A DNA stretch of 8,566 nucleotides. Source: Alphaproteobacteria bacterium (GTDB taxonomy: Bacteria; Pseudomonadota; Alphaproteobacteria; Thalassobaculales; Thalassobaculaceae). Positions 7,730 through 8,566 of this stretch are shown one piece after another; the first letter of the stretch is position 1; each line of letters opens with the position of its first letter. The notes beneath the pieces are model-generated. The model saw nothing but the letters and a program-made list of their open reading frames with translations, did not search any database and was not told the DNA's origin. The translations under genes and the position numbers were made by a program. The stretch spans positions 1 through 8,566 of the forward strand of contig JAPKDN010000103.1 of assembly GCA_028822575.1 (NCBI GenBank), read 5' to 3'.

Positions 7730-8566
7730 CAGGCGGCCTCCTTCACGGCCGTGGTGATCTTCGCGGCGGCATCGGCCAGGTTATCGGCGGACACGATTGG
7801 CAGTCCGCTGTCTGCCATAATCTTTTTGCCGAGATCGACATTGGTGCCTTCGAGCCGTACCACAAGCGGTACGCGAAGGCTGACTTCCCGCGCCGCCGCG
7901 ACCACGCCCTCGGCGATGACGTCACAGCGCATGATGCCTCCGAAGATGTTCACCAGGATGCCTTCAACATTAGCGTCCGAAAGAATGATCTTGAACGCCG
8001 CTGTTACCCGCTCCTTGGTGGCGCCACCACCGACGTCGAGGAAGTTGGCAGGCTCGCCACCATATAGTTTGATAATGTCCATGGTCGCCATGGCCAAGCC
8101 CGCGCCATTCACCATGCAACCTATGCTGCCATCCAGTTTGACATAGTTAAGCTCGTGCTGGGCGGCCTCTAGTTCCGCTGGGTCTTCCTCGTCCTCATCC
8201 CGAAGCTCGGCGATCTCGGGATGGCGATAAAGCGCGTTGTCGTCAAAATTCACCTTCGCGTCGAGGGCAAGAACCTCCCCCGAACTGGTTACCACCAGAG
8301 GGTTGATTTCAACCATCGAGGCGTCAAGGTCGAGGACGACCTTGTACATTGCTTGCAGGAATTTGACTGCTGATCCGACCTGCTTGCCCTTCAAGCCCAA
8401 TCCGAAGGCGATCCCTCTGCCATGGTGAGGCTGTAATCCGGTGACCGGGTCGATGGCCACAGTTATAATCTTCTCCGGCGTGGCCTTGGCCACTTCCTCG
8501 ATCTCCATGCCGCCCTCGGTTGAGGCGATTACCGTGACCTTGCTGGTCACTCGGTCGATCAGGAAT
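7729..8566 (-). CDS. sucC: Succinyl-CoA synthetase beta subunit, 5' end outside window
   Basis: The beta subunit carries the ATP-grasp nucleotide site and the succinate-binding region of succinyl-CoA synthetase. About 278 C-terminal residues are visible. The frame is open to the right edge, and the GTG at 8550 is an internal valine codon in the [20 protein letters not shown] context, not a start. Seen: [13 protein letters not shown] in the ATP-grasp part; the metal-binding EINPLV followed by DAKVNFDD, whose Glu, Asn and Asp have the same spacing as E. coli Glu197, Asn199 and Asp213; then the CoA-ligase domain with [39 protein letters not shown] and VVRLEGTN. By that alignment about 110 N-terminal residues lie beyond the window. 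The C-terminus is complete, ending in TGA that overlaps the sucD ATG. An acidic stretch with [10 protein letters not shown] just before the ligase domain is the usual variable linker. Confidence 0.97.
   Translation of the reverse strand, partial: FLIDRVTSKVTVIASTEGGMEIEEVAKATPEKIITVAIDPVTGLQPHHGRGIAFGLGLKGKQVGSAVKFLQAMYKVVLDLDASMVEINPLVVTSSGEVLALDAKVNFDDNALYRHPEIAELRDEDEEDPAELEAAQHELNYVKLDGSIGCMVNGAGLAMATMDIIKLYGGEPANFLDVGGGATKERVTAAFKIILSDANVEGILVNIFGGIMRCDVIAEGVVAAAREVSLRVPLVVRLEGTNVDLGKKIMADSGLPIVSADNLADAAAKITTAVKEAA
7737..7743 (-). promoter_or_regulatory. Strong Shine-Dalgarno of sucD inside the sucC 3' end
   Basis: The minus strand reads AAGGAGG, a full match to the anti-Shine-Dalgarno core, seven bases before the sucD ATG. 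It sits within the last codons of sucC (Lys-Glu-Ala-Ala-stop). It fixes the sucD start and is the best ribosome binding site in the window. Confidence 0.85.

Noticed and set aside
7301..8146. Plus-strand open frame of 281 codons opposite sucD and sucC
   Set aside because: It spans the sucC-sucD junction on the opposite strand and its translation is low-complexity with no domain. Both sense genes are clearly real, so this is a shadow.
8548..8550. GTG as the start of sucC
   Set aside because: It falls in the middle of the ATP-grasp domain, and the frame continues upstream as FLIDR to the window edge; about 110 residues of the beta subunit would be missing.

Overview
The window is a compact block of central-metabolism genes. 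Its gene content and order, together with the moderately high GC and the protein signatures, point to an alphaproteobacterium, perhaps of Rhodospirillales type. That placement is inferred from gene order and remembered family features; no database search was run. No rRNA, tRNA, CRISPR array, insertion sequence or phage gene was seen, and no gap without a gene exceeds about 60 bases.

Layout: positions 1-1058 (+ strand) hold the 3' part of a phosphotransferase-family gene (APH fold, of the type related to the N-terminal domain of ACAD10/ACAD11). It enters from the left edge. Everything else, 8566 down to 1119, is a single minus-strand operon read from right to left: sucC (5' end cut by the right edge), sucD, sucA, sucB, lpd. 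The sucC-sucD junction overlaps by one base and the other gaps are 35 to 44 bases, so one polycistronic transcript is likely. Its promoter must lie to the right of the window. The two transcription units converge on a 60-base spacer, 1059-1118, which holds a perfect 20-base palindrome.

Function: SucA (E1o), SucB (E2o) and Lpd (E3) are the three components of the 2-oxoglutarate dehydrogenase complex, which converts 2-oxoglutarate, CoA and NAD+ into succinyl-CoA, CO2 and NADH. SucC and SucD form succinyl-CoA synthetase, which turns succinyl-CoA into succinate with formation of a nucleoside triphosphate. The operon therefore encodes two consecutive TCA-cycle steps, including a dedicated E3. All key catalytic residues that can be checked are intact.

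I found no evidence for a previously undescribed system. The points worth a second look are modest: the palindrome at the convergent junction, the coupled sucC-sucD junction, a short basic tail on SucA, and the unknown substrate of the truncated kinase-like protein.
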